A stretch of DNA of 64,000 nt, from assembly GCF_005405005.1 (NCBI RefSeq), contig NZ_BJDH01000001.1:186001-250000 (forward strand). The letters run 5' to 3'. Each line of letters starts with the position of its first letter. Position 1 is the first letter of the stretch. Shown here piece by piece: positions 46,344 through 54,195 of this stretch. Origin of the DNA: Lactiplantibacillus daoliensis (lineage in GTDB: Bacteria > Bacillota > Bacilli > Lactobacillales > Lactobacillaceae). The notes beneath the pieces are model-generated. The model worked only from the letters and a program-made list of their open reading frames with translations, was not told the DNA's origin and did not search any database. Position numbers and translations under genes: made by a program.

Positions 46344-46651
46344 GTGATTATTGAACAAGTCAGGCTAATCACCGGATTAATATTCGGTTTTGCGGTTCAA
46401 AAAATTTTTTATTGGAAATATTTAACTGTTTTGAAACCTGCCTTACTCAAATTGAACAGTATTCAACCAGTTAGTCCTCTCAGAGGTGATGTGATAAACG
46501 TCATCAAACGGCTCATAATGGCGCATCAGATAATTTGATCACCGCCAGTCTCAAGATGTTGATTCAGGGCACATTGATGATCTTTTCAGGACCAATCCTG
46601 TTAGTCGTCTGTTACCAACATGGCTTAAGAAAACTGCGCCGTAAAAACTAA
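46344..46651 (+). pseudogene. Possible degenerate small membrane protein
   Basis: A 64-codon frame from 46344 (GTG; hydrophobic RLITGLIFGFAVQKIFYW) has no good ribosome-binding site. Overlapping it, another frame gives DNLITASLKMLIQGTLMIFSGP and a basic tail ending at 46651. They could be halves of one small protein split by a frameshift near 46520, or chance. The rest of the 610-bp gap upstream of glnQ shows only AT-rich promoter-like sequence. Confidence 0.25.
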
Positions 46652-46660
46652 ATTAACGTA

Positions 46661-46707
46661 AAAAGCAGACCATAATCAACAATATTTGCTGATTATGGTC
46701 TGCTTTA
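46661..46707. terminator. Terminator of the aminotransferase-dehydrogenase operon
   Basis: A perfect 17-bp stem (46662-46678 with 46690-46706), A- and T-rich on both sides. Confidence 0.9.
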
Positions 46708-46728
46708 AGCTAACGGCCAATGACGTCA

Positions 46729-47721
46729 TTAAAATGCATGTTCAGTTTTCTGACCATTTAAAATTGTTAAAACATCATCTAAACTAATATCGACCATATT
46801 TTTAACGGCCAAGTTCGTGTAGAACCCAACGTGGGGAGTCAAAATGACGTTTGGCATTTGCATTAATTGCGCAATCAAGCTATCAGTCAAGACTTCACCT
46901 TGATGGTTCTGGTTGAATAAGGCTGCTTCGCCCTCAACTGTATCCAAGGCCGCACCGGCAATTTCACCAGCTTTCAAGGCAGCAACTAAATCGGCCGTGA
47001 CAATTACTGGGCCACGGGACGCATTAATAATGAACGCGTCTGACTTCATCAATTTCAACGCCGAAGCGTCAATCAAGGCCTTCGAGGTCTCATTTAAATC
47101 AACATGTAACGTCACTACGTCAGCTTGCTTCAACAAGTCTTCCTTAGTATCAACATAAGTCAACACATCCGTTAACTCGTCGTGATGGACAACATCGTAA
47201 GCAATCACTTTGGCCCCTAAACCGTGGAATAACTTGGCGACCGTCCCGCCAATCCGGCCAGCCCCAATCACACCAACAGTCAACGAGCGAATTTCACGTG
47301 CTTGCAACCCGGCCCACTGGAAGTTTTGTTGACTAATGCGACTGTCAAATAGTTCTAGGTTCCGAATCAAACGCATTGTCTGGGTCACAGCCATTTCGGC
47401 AACAGAGTTCGGTGAGTAGGCTGGAACGTTGGTGACCGTTAAGCCCGCAGCTTTGGCGGCTGGAATATCAATCGTATCCACACCAGCGGTCCGACTCGTA
47501 ATTTGTTTCAAACCGTAGTCGGCTAATTTTTGATAAACGGTTGGATCGTCCCCAATCGCACTACGTTGTTGAATCACGACCCCATCGTAGCCCTTCGTTA
47601 AGTCCGCCGTTTCTGGGTGAAATTCTAAATCGTTGGTATCCACTTGGACGTCATTCTTAGCAGCCCAATCTTTAATCGCACTTTCTTCATCATCGCGTAC
47701 ACTGTACATTAAAATTTTCAT
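46729..47721 (-). CDS. D-2-hydroxyacid dehydrogenase
   Basis: 330 residues of the D-LDH/D-hydroxyisocaproate dehydrogenase family. The Rossmann motif GAGRIGG is near residue 151, and the catalytic Arg (NASRGP), Glu (DTVEGE) and His (LTPHVGFYT) are present. It reduces 2-keto acids to D-2-hydroxy acids with NADH; bulky keto acids such as phenylpyruvate or ketoisocaproate are plausible. Its start overlaps the aminotransferase stop by one base, so the two enzymes act in series: amino acid to keto acid to D-hydroxy acid. Confidence 0.9.
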   Translation of the reverse strand: MKILMYSVRDDEESAIKDWAAKNDVQVDTNDLEFHPETADLTKGYDGVVIQQRSAIGDDPTVYQKLADYGLKQITSRTAGVDTIDIPAAKAAGLTVTNVPAYSPNSVAEMAVTQTMRLIRNLELFDSRISQQNFQWAGLQAREIRSLTVGVIGAGRIGGTVAKLFHGLGAKVIAYDVVHHDELTDVLTYVDTKEDLLKQADVVTLHVDLNETSKALIDASALKLMKSDAFIINASRGPVIVTADLVAALKAGEIAGAALDTVEGEAALFNQNHQGEVLTDSLIAQLMQMPNVILTPHVGFYTNLAVKNMVDISLDDVLTILNGQKTEHAF

Positions 47722-48920
47722 TAATTCGTCTCCGTTTCAGTTTCTTTACTAGCAACATAGTCGCCAATGCGTTGAACAGCCGTTTGTAGATTTTCCATTG
47801 AAGCCGCGTAACTAATCCGTACATAGCCTTCACCACCAGGGCCAAATGAACTCCCAGGAATCAAGGCAACCCGAGCATCATGGGCCAATTCACGACAGAA
47901 TGCCATACTATCTTGTGGCAAACCAGCTGGAATTTTACTGAACAGGTAGAAGGCCCCTTCTGGCTTAGCTGACTTGAAACCAAGTTTGTTTAAGGCTTCA
48001 TACAAGTAATCCCGCCGTGCCAAGTATTCCTTCTTCATGACTTGCGCATCATCCATCCCGTTGCTTAAGGCTTCCGCAGCTGCGGCCTGTGCATTGGCGG
48101 TCGTAGTCGTCACTGTAAATTGATGAATTTTACCAAGTTGCGCCGTAATTGCTTTCGGTGCGCACATGATCCCAATTCTCCAGCCTGTCATCGCGTGGGA
48201 TTTTGAGACCCCATTTAATAGAATCGTTTGTTCTGGCAAGTATTTGGCAATTGACACATGGGCTGCACCATAAGTCAATTCACTGTAGATTTCATCGGAT
48301 AGCACAAAGATTGGTTTATCAGCTAAGACGTCCGCCAATGCCTTCAAATCAGCATCACGGTAGGTGACACCAGTTGGATTGGATGGGAAGTTTAGAACAA
48401 CCGCCTTGGCCTTGGGATGATCAGCCAATGTCTGAGTCAATTGTTCCGGCGACAAAACAAAGTCATTCTTTGAGGTATCCATGAAGACCGGCACCGCACC
48501 ATTGAGTTTGGCGATAGCAATGTACAATGGGAAGATCGGTGTTGGAATCAGCACTTCATCGCCGGGGTTTAAAATTGAACTCAACGCGGTGTAAATCCCG
48601 CCGGTCGCGCCGGCGGTAATAATGACTTCATTTTCAGGATCATAGTGGACATCGTACTTCTCCGCTAAGAAATTCGCAGCAGCAGTCCGTAAGGCCATCG
48701 TCCCATTTGATGGCGCATAATGACTTTCGTTATTTTTAATACTTTGAATGGCCGCGTCTTTAACGTGTTCAGGAGTGTTAAAGTCAGGTTCGCCAAGGGT
48801 TAAACGAACAATTCCGGGAATATTTGCGATTTCTGCGTTAAACGCGAGGATATCGGATGGTTGAATGGCACTAAGCTGGTTGTTCATGTGTTGCACTAAT
48901 GTTTCAGAATCAATTGACAT
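47721..48920 (-). CDS. PLP-dependent class I aminotransferase (aromatic/aspartate type)
   Basis: 399 residues from ATG 48920 (GGAGG seven bases upstream). The frame is open for 33 more codons, but that part is leader RNA. The PLP-binding Lys lies in NGVSKSHAMTGWRIG, with NFPSNPTG and SDEIYSELTY also diagnostic. It belongs to the PatA/AraT/aspartate group. The aromatic run in the upstream leader peptide suggests aromatic amino acids as substrates. Confidence 0.9.
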   Translation of the reverse strand: MSIDSETLVQHMNNQLSAIQPSDILAFNAEIANIPGIVRLTLGEPDFNTPEHVKDAAIQSIKNNESHYAPSNGTMALRTAAANFLAEKYDVHYDPENEVIITAGATGGIYTALSSILNPGDEVLIPTPIFPLYIAIAKLNGAVPVFMDTSKNDFVLSPEQLTQTLADHPKAKAVVLNFPSNPTGVTYRDADLKALADVLADKPIFVLSDEIYSELTYGAAHVSIAKYLPEQTILLNGVSKSHAMTGWRIGIMCAPKAITAQLGKIHQFTVTTTTANAQAAAAEALSNGMDDAQVMKKEYLARRDYLYEALNKLGFKSAKPEGAFYLFSKIPAGLPQDSMAFCRELAHDARVALIPGSSFGPGGEGYVRISYAASMENLQTAVQRIGDYVASKETETETN

Positions 48921-48989
48921 ATGGGTTTCCTCCCAGAATTTTTTTGTTGGTTTGGGGTCTGATCTGTGACCATGACGTGATTTCTGTGA

Positions 48990-49166
48990 AAACAAAAAAC
49001 ACACCCGCTGAAAATTCAAAGGGTGTGTTGCTTAAAAATCTTATTTATAGCCACCCTTGGAATTTTCGAACATCCATGGGCGCCATTGAATCGCAAAAAG
49101 CCTTTGGCAAGCCGCATCGATGCAAACATCGGATTCGTGTTTGCACCTATGCAGCAGGCACAAACA
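48990..49166 (-). promoter_or_regulatory. Attenuator leader with competing GGGTG/CACCC arms
   Basis: In transcript order: hairpin GTGTTTG/CAAACAC (49167-49161 with 49143-49137), hairpin GATG/CATC (49130-49119), arm GCGATTCAAT (49094-49085) that pairs with codons 4-7 of the leader peptide, then GGGTGG (49056-49051), CACACCC (49027-49021) and GGGTGTG (49006-49000) with T6. The middle arm can pair with the first (antiterminator) or the last (terminator), never both. Confidence 0.75.
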
Positions 49167-49229
49167 CTAGCGAAAATACCAAAAGTAAAAGCTAGTTGAA
49201 GTTTTTGGGCGATTCAATCGTAATGACAT
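49167..49229 (-). CDS. Aromatic leader peptide (20 residues), putative attenuator sensor
   Basis: ATG 49229 has GAGGAG eight bases upstream. The peptide ends SFYFWYFR, six aromatic codons in a row (TTT TAC TTT TGG TAT TTT, codons 14-19, 49190-49173). Those codons form exactly the loop of a CTAGC/GCTAG hairpin (49195-49191 with 49171-49167), whose right arm includes the stop codon. Codons 4-7 supply the left arm of a 10-bp stem with 49094-49085. A ribosome slowed on Phe, Tyr or Trp codons would change which downstream hairpins form. Such peptides are typical sensors in ribosome-mediated attenuation. Confidence 0.8.
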   Translation of the reverse strand: MSLRLNRPKTSTSFYFWYFR

Positions 49230-49259
49230 ATCATTAGCTCCTCATCAATTATTAATCTA

Positions 49260-49288
49260 ACTATAACAATCCAAATAATCACTGTCAA
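49260..49288 (-). promoter_or_regulatory. Promoter of the leader-aminotransferase-dehydrogenase operon
   Basis: On the minus strand TTGACA (49288-49283) and TATAGT (49265-49260) are spaced by 17 bases. The leader to the aminotransferase ATG is then about 330 nt. Confidence 0.85.
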
Positions 49289-49339
49289 CGGTTAATTTGA
49301 TATACTGAAAGTAAATTATGGTTGAAAGGATGATACTCA

Positions 49340-49963
49340 ATGACTTATCAAGCAATCATGTTTGATATCGACGGCACCCTCACCAATAGCCAACCAGCCT
49401 ATGCCAAGGTGATGGGACAAGTTTTAAGTGAATATGGCAAACCCTTTACAGTAACGGATGCGCAAGCAACTTTCCCAATGGCGGCCGAACAAGCAATGGC
49501 CCACCTTGGCATCGCCGCGGATGACTTTGACCATTTTCAAGCGCGCTACGAAGCCGTGATGGCCGACCATTATCAAGATATTACCTTGTATCCTGGAATT
49601 GCCGCTCTCTTGCAACAGTTACCGACCGACGTAAAACTAGGCATTGTGACTTCACAACGTCGCAACGAAATGGAAAGCGGGATGGCCCAATATGACTTTA
49701 TGGACCAGCTCGCTGTCACCATTAGTGCCGATGACACGCCAAAACGAAAGCCAGATCCATTGCCATTGTTGACAGCGTTAGCCCGGATCGGTGTTCAACC
49801 TAGCGACGCCCTATTCGTTGGGGATTCTCTGAGCGATGAACAAACGGCCGCGGCAGCCAAGGTTGCTTTTGGCTTAGCCGTTTGGGGCATGGACCCGAAC
49901 GCGGATCATCAACAAACCGCCTATCGTTTTAAACAACCTTTAGATATTTTGACACTCTTTTAA
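49340..49963 (+). CDS. HAD-superfamily hydrolase (phosphatase-like)
   Basis: 207 residues. Motif I FDIDGTLTNS, motif II VTSQRR, motif III with Lys in DTPKRKPDPLP, and motif IV FVGDSLSDEQTA are all intact, with an alpha-helical cap between I and II. It resembles phosphoglycolate phosphatase/beta-phosphoglucomutase-like enzymes. The substrate is not readable. ATG has GAAAGGATG-type spacing upstream. It is monocistronic. Confidence 0.9.
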   Translation: MTYQAIMFDIDGTLTNSQPAYAKVMGQVLSEYGKPFTVTDAQATFPMAAEQAMAHLGIAADDFDHFQARYEAVMADHYQDITLYPGIAALLQQLPTDVKLGIVTSQRRNEMESGMAQYDFMDQLAVTISADDTPKRKPDPLPLLTALARIGVQPSDALFVGDSLSDEQTAAAAKVAFGLAVWGMDPNADHQQTAYRFKQPLDILTLF

Positions 49964-50003
49964 TCAGCTAACAGATTTCGGGATATAATTCAGATTCTAT
50001 AAG

Positions 50004-50053
50004 AAAATGAGGTAATAAATTCTCGATTTGAGAATTTATTACCTCATTTTTTC
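50004..50053. terminator. Strong terminator after the HAD gene
   Basis: A perfect stem of at least 20 bp (50004-50024 with 50030-50050) with flanking A and T runs. Confidence 0.92.
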
Positions 50054-50136
50054 TTTTGTGAACTTTTTTTAGAATCTAGGTCTTTTTTCCCAGACTCGCG
50101 AGTAAGAAAATTTTAAATGCAGATACTTCTGAAATT

Positions 50137-50385
50137 TCAGAAATTATTTCGATGATTTAAGAGGATCTCTTTAAGTGCCTCTTTAACAAGACGGGTTTGC
50201 GTTGCAGAAACAACGAGAGCAATCTCCGTAATTTCCTGAATCTGATCGTCATTAAGCGAGGAACTATCGGAAGTTGCTTTTTTAATATGTTCAGCGAATT
50301 TACTTTGAAGATTAGAATCTTTAGCTGTTCTTTCCAAGGCAGAGCTAAATGCATTATTAATATCATTAGCGGTTAATTGGTTCAA
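50137..50385 (-). CDS. Small helical protein of unknown function
   Basis: 82 residues from TTG 50385, chosen because AAGGAGG lies eight bases upstream; the ATG at 50391 is too close to it. Acidic-to-neutral, all-helical in appearance (FSSALERTAKDSNLQSKFAEHIKK, VVSATQTRLVKEALKEILL), no membrane segment, no cysteine. It is divergent from a cysteine-rich peptide gene with 51 bases between starts, so their promoters must overlap each other's 5' ends. Unrecognised family. The strong ribosome-binding site supports a real gene. Confidence 0.55.
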   Translation of the reverse strand: MNQLTANDINNAFSSALERTAKDSNLQSKFAEHIKKATSDSSSLNDDQIQEITEIALVVSATQTRLVKEALKEILLNHRNNF

Positions 50386-50436
50386 AATCATCACCTCCTT
50401 AAGCTAATTATCGCATAAAGAACGGAGGCGGTAGTG

Positions 50437-50574
50437 ATGGAAGCTTGTCGTAAAAAAGTAAAAGAAGTCCACGTGTCTTGCCCTTCAAAAGTGACTGAGC
50501 GCTATTTCCGCTTGGATGAAAACGGGGTGGTTGCTGTCACCGTCAGCTGTGCATCCGCAGCATGTCCAAAATAG
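50437..50574 (+). CDS. 45-residue cysteine-rich peptide, unknown
   Basis: The ATG at 50437 follows GGAGG with eight bases spacing. The peptide is MEACRKKVKEVHVSC at the N-terminus and TVSCASAACPK at the C-terminus, with cysteines at 4, 15, 38 and 43. There is no signal peptide and no double-Gly leader. Four cysteines in a small basic protein suggest metal binding or disulfides. No modification enzyme gene is near, so a RiPP precursor is not supported. The tail after the stop shows no clear terminator. Confidence 0.55.
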   Translation: MEACRKKVKEVHVSCPSKVTERYFRLDENGVVAVTVSCASAACPK

Positions 50575-50622
50575 TTTTGTAGGGCCGTAAAGGTCGCGTT
50601 TAAAAAGCCCGGATACCCGTTT

Positions 50623-50712
50623 TTAAATCATTTGATTATCAGCAGTGAGTTGAATGACGTCATCTAAAGCCACGTCCGTGACAGTCAGAAAACGTCCCGG
50701 TCTGTTTTTTTA
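50623..50712 (-). pseudogene. Possible C-terminal remnant of a D-2-hydroxyacid dehydrogenase
   Basis: The minus strand reads GRFLTVTDVALDDVIQLTADNQMI before a stop at 50623. It resembles the final helix of the dehydrogenase gene in this window (NMVDISLDDVLTILNGQK). There is no start and nothing upstream, so it would be a fossil end. Similarity is short and could be chance. Confidence 0.3.
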
Positions 50713-50753
50713 ATTCAAAAAATTGACAATCACAAGCTAACTTCACAGAAATC

Positions 50754-51599
50754 TTACTGTGCTAAAAAGGCATTAGCTCTTCTAACAAAGTCAGAACCAT
50801 TTTGAAAAATACTGCCATGGCCAGCATCCGGATAGATAACCAATTCACTGTTGGTTAATTGCCGATGCAAGTCATAGGTATTCGGATCAGTCGGTACCAT
50901 GCGGTCATGGTCACCGTTCAAGATTAATACTGGTTGTGTAATTCCAGAAAGATCAGCTGGTTCGGCACGTCCCCAACGGTTAATCGCTTTTAGCTGCCGG
51001 CGATACGCCACCCATGAAATCGTGCGATCCCGCTGTTGTTGTCGCCGTTTCAGCCGTTTTAAAAACTGTTTTGCGCTAGTTTTCCCATTTTCCGTTCGCG
51101 TGAAAAATAAGGTCGTTTTGATATCTGTTAAGGTGAAAATTGCGCGAACCAAGTCCATGTCTGAAATCTTAGTCACATTCTCAATGCCTTCGCCACCCCG
51201 AGGACCAGTCCCCGCCAAAATCACATGCTGCGCGAGCTTAGGTTGTTGTAATAACATTTCTTGCACAACCATGCCACCCATTGAAAAACCGAGCAGATTA
51301 ACTTTAGTCAAATGCATGGCCTTAATGAAATTCAGCGTGTCACTAGCCATCCCTTGGATACTCGTTGGCACGTGCCCACTTGAACTCCCGACACCTTGAT
51401 AATCAAACGTAATCACGCGTTGATTTTGGGCTAAACCATCGATCACTTCCGGATCCCAATTATCCAAATTTGCAGAAAGATGCGTTACCGCAACTAGTGG
51501 CACGCCAACTGGATCGCCTAAATCACGATAAGCATAAGTGACGCCATTGCTGGCCGTTATTTTTTGAGTAGGAACTTTTGTATAAGTCGTATTTTTCAT
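50754..51599 (-). CDS. Alpha/beta hydrolase
   Basis: 281 residues from ATG 51599 (AAAGGTG upstream). The nucleophile elbow GFSMGG holds the catalytic Ser, HGPR-type oxyanion residues precede it, and NGDHDRMVP and DAGHGS supply the Asp and His. It is similar to proline iminopeptidase/haloperoxidase-like esterases. It lies 13 bases downstream of the oxidoreductase gene and is probably co-transcribed with it, under the divergent TetR regulator. Confidence 0.88.
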   Translation of the reverse strand: MKNTTYTKVPTQKITASNGVTYAYRDLGDPVGVPLVAVTHLSANLDNWDPEVIDGLAQNQRVITFDYQGVGSSSGHVPTSIQGMASDTLNFIKAMHLTKVNLLGFSMGGMVVQEMLLQQPKLAQHVILAGTGPRGGEGIENVTKISDMDLVRAIFTLTDIKTTLFFTRTENGKTSAKQFLKRLKRRQQQRDRTISWVAYRRQLKAINRWGRAEPADLSGITQPVLILNGDHDRMVPTDPNTYDLHRQLTNSELVIYPDAGHGSIFQNGSDFVRRANAFLAQ

Positions 51600-51612
51600 C
51601 TTAATCACCTTT

Positions 51613-52614
51613 CTAGAAACGAATCAGGACTTTACCCTTAGGATGACCATTGGCCACTAGCTCTAGGGCTTCATTGACTTGCGCTAAACTGAACTCAGTT
51701 GGATCAATCGCAGGCACGATATTTTCACGTTCCACGATTTTAGTAATCTTGGCTAATTGCGCACCGTCACTGCGGACAAAAATAAAATGATATTGGACAC
51801 CCGCTTTTTTTGCTTGCCGGTCAAGTTGCATACCAGCCATTGAGAAGAGCATCGTTTTGAAGAATGATAACTGATGATCTTGTGCGAAGCGGCGATTAGG
51901 TCCCATTCGTAATGAAAGTAAGCGGCCACCTGGTTTTAAAACTGACAACTCGTGTGCCAATTCTCGCTTGCCAATCGTATCAATCACATAGTCTACTGGG
52001 GCGAGCTTTTCCCAATAATTTTCTTTTTTATAATTGAAATATTGTGAAATACCCATTGCAGCCGCAGTTTCTTCACCACGGGCATTCCCACTCACCATCA
52101 CTTTCAAGCCCAATTCTTTCGCAATTGGAATGGCCAATTGACCAAAGGAACCGGAGCCACCTGGAATCATCACACTTTGACCAGGTTGTGCGCCTAATTC
52201 TTCTTTGAACCCCTGATATGCAGTCAAGCCGGTTAAAGCAACCGCAGCGGCATGTTCAAAATCAAGATTCTTAGGCTTTAAAGCAACTGCTTGTTCATCA
52301 ATCGTCACGAATTCCGCAAAGGCACCAATTTTAGTCAGCGGCAACCGTGAATAGATTTCTTCACCAACGTGAAAACGTTGGACCTTTGACCCAACCGCAG
52401 TCACAATGCCAGATAACTCATTTCCCATTGTGACTGGCATGGGATAATTCTGAATCAACTTCACACTGCCACTACCAATCAGATGTTCGATTGGATTGAC
52501 GGCGGCGACTTTAACTTGCACTAAAACTTCATTTTCACTTGGCGTTGGGGTCGGAATGTCACGAACGACCAACTTAAAATCTGACTCGTATTTGGTTAAC
52601 TGCGCTGCTTTCAT
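51613..52614 (-). CDS. Medium-chain NADP-dependent oxidoreductase (quinone-reductase type)
   Basis: 333 residues. The GroES-like N-terminal domain lacks the zinc-ligand cysteines, and the nucleotide motif GGSGSFGQLAIPIAKELG is near residue 153, as in zinc-free quinone oxidoreductases. It probably reduces enones or quinones with NADPH. ATG 52614 has GAGGAG upstream. Divergent from a TetR gene across an operator-like inverted repeat, so likely induced by an electrophile. Confidence 0.88.
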   Translation of the reverse strand: MKAAQLTKYESDFKLVVRDIPTPTPSENEVLVQVKVAAVNPIEHLIGSGSVKLIQNYPMPVTMGNELSGIVTAVGSKVQRFHVGEEIYSRLPLTKIGAFAEFVTIDEQAVALKPKNLDFEHAAAVALTGLTAYQGFKEELGAQPGQSVMIPGGSGSFGQLAIPIAKELGLKVMVSGNARGEETAAAMGISQYFNYKKENYWEKLAPVDYVIDTIGKRELAHELSVLKPGGRLLSLRMGPNRRFAQDHQLSFFKTMLFSMAGMQLDRQAKKAGVQYHFIFVRSDGAQLAKITKIVERENIVPAIDPTEFSLAQVNEALELVANGHPKGKVLIRF

Positions 52615-52664
52615 ATTTTTAAGCTCCTCTTAATTGTTATAATGATTAAGTAACTTTTATCTAG

Positions 52665-52705
52665 TTTTGTAACTCAAAATCAGTTTAACAAACTAAGTTA
52701 CAAAA
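52665..52705. promoter_or_regulatory. Operator-like inverted repeat between oxidoreductase and tetR
   Basis: TTTTGTAACT (52665-52674) and AGTTACAAAA (52696-52705) are perfect mirror images. AAGTAACTTT-like half sites recur near 52649 and 52715. TetR proteins bind such palindromes; this is the likely site. Confidence 0.65.
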
Positions 52706-52779
52706 ATCAAATAAAGTAACTTTTTTTATTTTTTGTGTTAAACTATTGAAAAGCACCAGACGTTGAAAGGAGAATCCAC

Positions 52780-53322
52780 ATGGCACAAAAGACTCGTGAC
52801 AAAATTATTGCCACCGCCCAAAACTTAATTGACCAGACCGGTGATGCTGGAATCACTTTAAACCAAATCGCCGAAACGCTGGGCATGACCCACGCAGCGA
52901 TTTATAAACATTTCCGAAATAAACAAGCTCTTTGGGAAGCCGTTGCGGCAACTTGGTTCAAGCGCGAAATTATCGATAAAATCAAACTTGTTAAGAGTGA
53001 TGAGCCAAAAAACCAATTGCACGATTGGTTGTGGGCTTTCGCCAAGGCTAAAAAAGAGACCTATAACACTAACCCGCGAATGTTTACACTCAACACGGAA
53101 TACATTGACAACAATCCGGAGGCCCTCCGACAAGTTCTCCTCGATGCCGACCAGATCATCGATGACATTATGGACTACCATGACCCCCACCATGAACGTG
53201 CTGAAATGATCCTCGCTGCCTTCGCAATTTTCAGTTTGCCCAACTTTAAAGAAACTTGGAATGAGCCTGACTACCAAGTCCGCTTTGAACGCCTCTGGAA
53301 ATTGATTGAAAATGGGCTCTAA
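52780..53322 (+). CDS. TetR-family transcriptional regulator
   Basis: 180 residues. The N-terminal helix-turn-helix (GITLNQIAETLGMTHAAIYKHFRNKQALWEAV, residues 24-55) is textbook TetR. The C-terminal ligand domain is unassigned. The ATG has AAAGGAG upstream. It most likely represses the divergent oxidoreductase/hydrolase operon and itself. Confidence 0.92.
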   Translation: MAQKTRDKIIATAQNLIDQTGDAGITLNQIAETLGMTHAAIYKHFRNKQALWEAVAATWFKREIIDKIKLVKSDEPKNQLHDWLWAFAKAKKETYNTNPRMFTLNTEYIDNNPEALRQVLLDADQIIDDIMDYHDPHHERAEMILAAFAIFSLPNFKETWNEPDYQVRFERLWKLIENGL

Positions 53323-53324
53323 TA

Positions 53325-53370
53325 AAAAGCAAGCAGCTGAGTCCAAAATTGACTCAGTTGCTTGCTTTTC
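53325..53370. terminator. Bidirectional terminator after tetR
   Basis: A 19-bp stem (53325-53343 with 53351-53369) is flanked by A and T runs. Confidence 0.92.
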
Positions 53371-53373
53371 ATG

Positions 53374-54192
53374 CTAATTTTCACGATTCTCAAACGCAAC
53401 TTGCGCCGTAATCTGATAATCACCAGGTTGTTCAATCGTCGCTGAACGTCCAGCAATCTTTTCCATCCCACCGGTAATCACCGTGGATGCTAGGTATAAC
53501 TTATAATCCTCATGGGCATCATGTACATCCGTCAGCCCAACACGGGTCAAGTGTCCAACCGGTAATTGATCAATTTGATTAATCCCAGCGTAGACCGTCA
53601 TTCGATGATCCTCGAGTTTCAATTGTGAATAGGGAATCTGGATGCCTTGACCAATCGCTGATACAGGCTCGCCAGTTGTCTTAACTTGCGCCATGATTTC
53701 TTTATCGCTCAAGCCACCGTAATCCAGACGAACAATATTGGCTGCTTGGAGTTGATCCACAATCTGATGGACATTACGTTGCTCTTCATGTGATGTTTTA
53801 ACCGCTGCCGGCAACAATTCTTGACCATCAAAAATCCCATTGGCCGGAATATACGGCTGTTGGGCCCCTTGACGCGCTTGCTTTTCAGCCGCAAGTGCCT
53901 CTTTGGGCTTCCCACCTAATATCTTTTCAATTTTTGGCGATAAATCATACTTCGCCTTTTTATTGGTATAGTAATAAATCACATTCAAGGTAATGAAGTA
54001 AATCAGTACTAAGAAAACGAGCATATACAGCAAGCCCCGCATCCAAGCACCATTCCGCATCAATTGAATCGCCACATAGCCGAGATATAAGTTTCCGGCA
54101 ATCCCAATGGCAATATAAATTTGGTTTTTGATTTTTAAATTAACGTTAACATAACCGAGGGCGTGGTTGATCATATCTAAGATACTAAACAT
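53374..54192 (-). CDS. Membrane protein of unknown function (DUF6681-like?)
   Basis: 272 residues. Two hydrophobic segments lie near residues 26-45 and 52-73, followed by a cytoplasmic or external soluble part of about 200 residues with a beta-rich end (GDYQITAQVAFENREN). I recall similar proteins in lactobacilli as DUF6681, without certainty. It lies three bases from the serine-rich protein gene upstream, and the two are probably translated together. No function is known. Confidence 0.65.
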   Translation of the reverse strand: MFSILDMINHALGYVNVNLKIKNQIYIAIGIAGNLYLGYVAIQLMRNGAWMRGLLYMLVFLVLIYFITLNVIYYYTNKKAKYDLSPKIEKILGGKPKEALAAEKQARQGAQQPYIPANGIFDGQELLPAAVKTSHEEQRNVHQIVDQLQAANIVRLDYGGLSDKEIMAQVKTTGEPVSAIGQGIQIPYSQLKLEDHRMTVYAGINQIDQLPVGHLTRVGLTDVHDAHEDYKLYLASTVITGGMEKIAGRSATIEQPGDYQITAQVAFENREN

Positions 54193-54195
54193 TGA

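Noticed and set aside
48990-49094. T-box riboswitch upstream of the aminotransferase
   Set aside because: GGGTGG at 49056-49051 recalls the T-box core, but the ACCGCG part is absent and no stem I with a specifier loop is visible. The aromatic leader peptide explains the leader better.
50437-50574. Bacteriocin or RiPP precursor
   Set aside because: No leader with double Gly, no signal peptide and no modification or export gene nearby.
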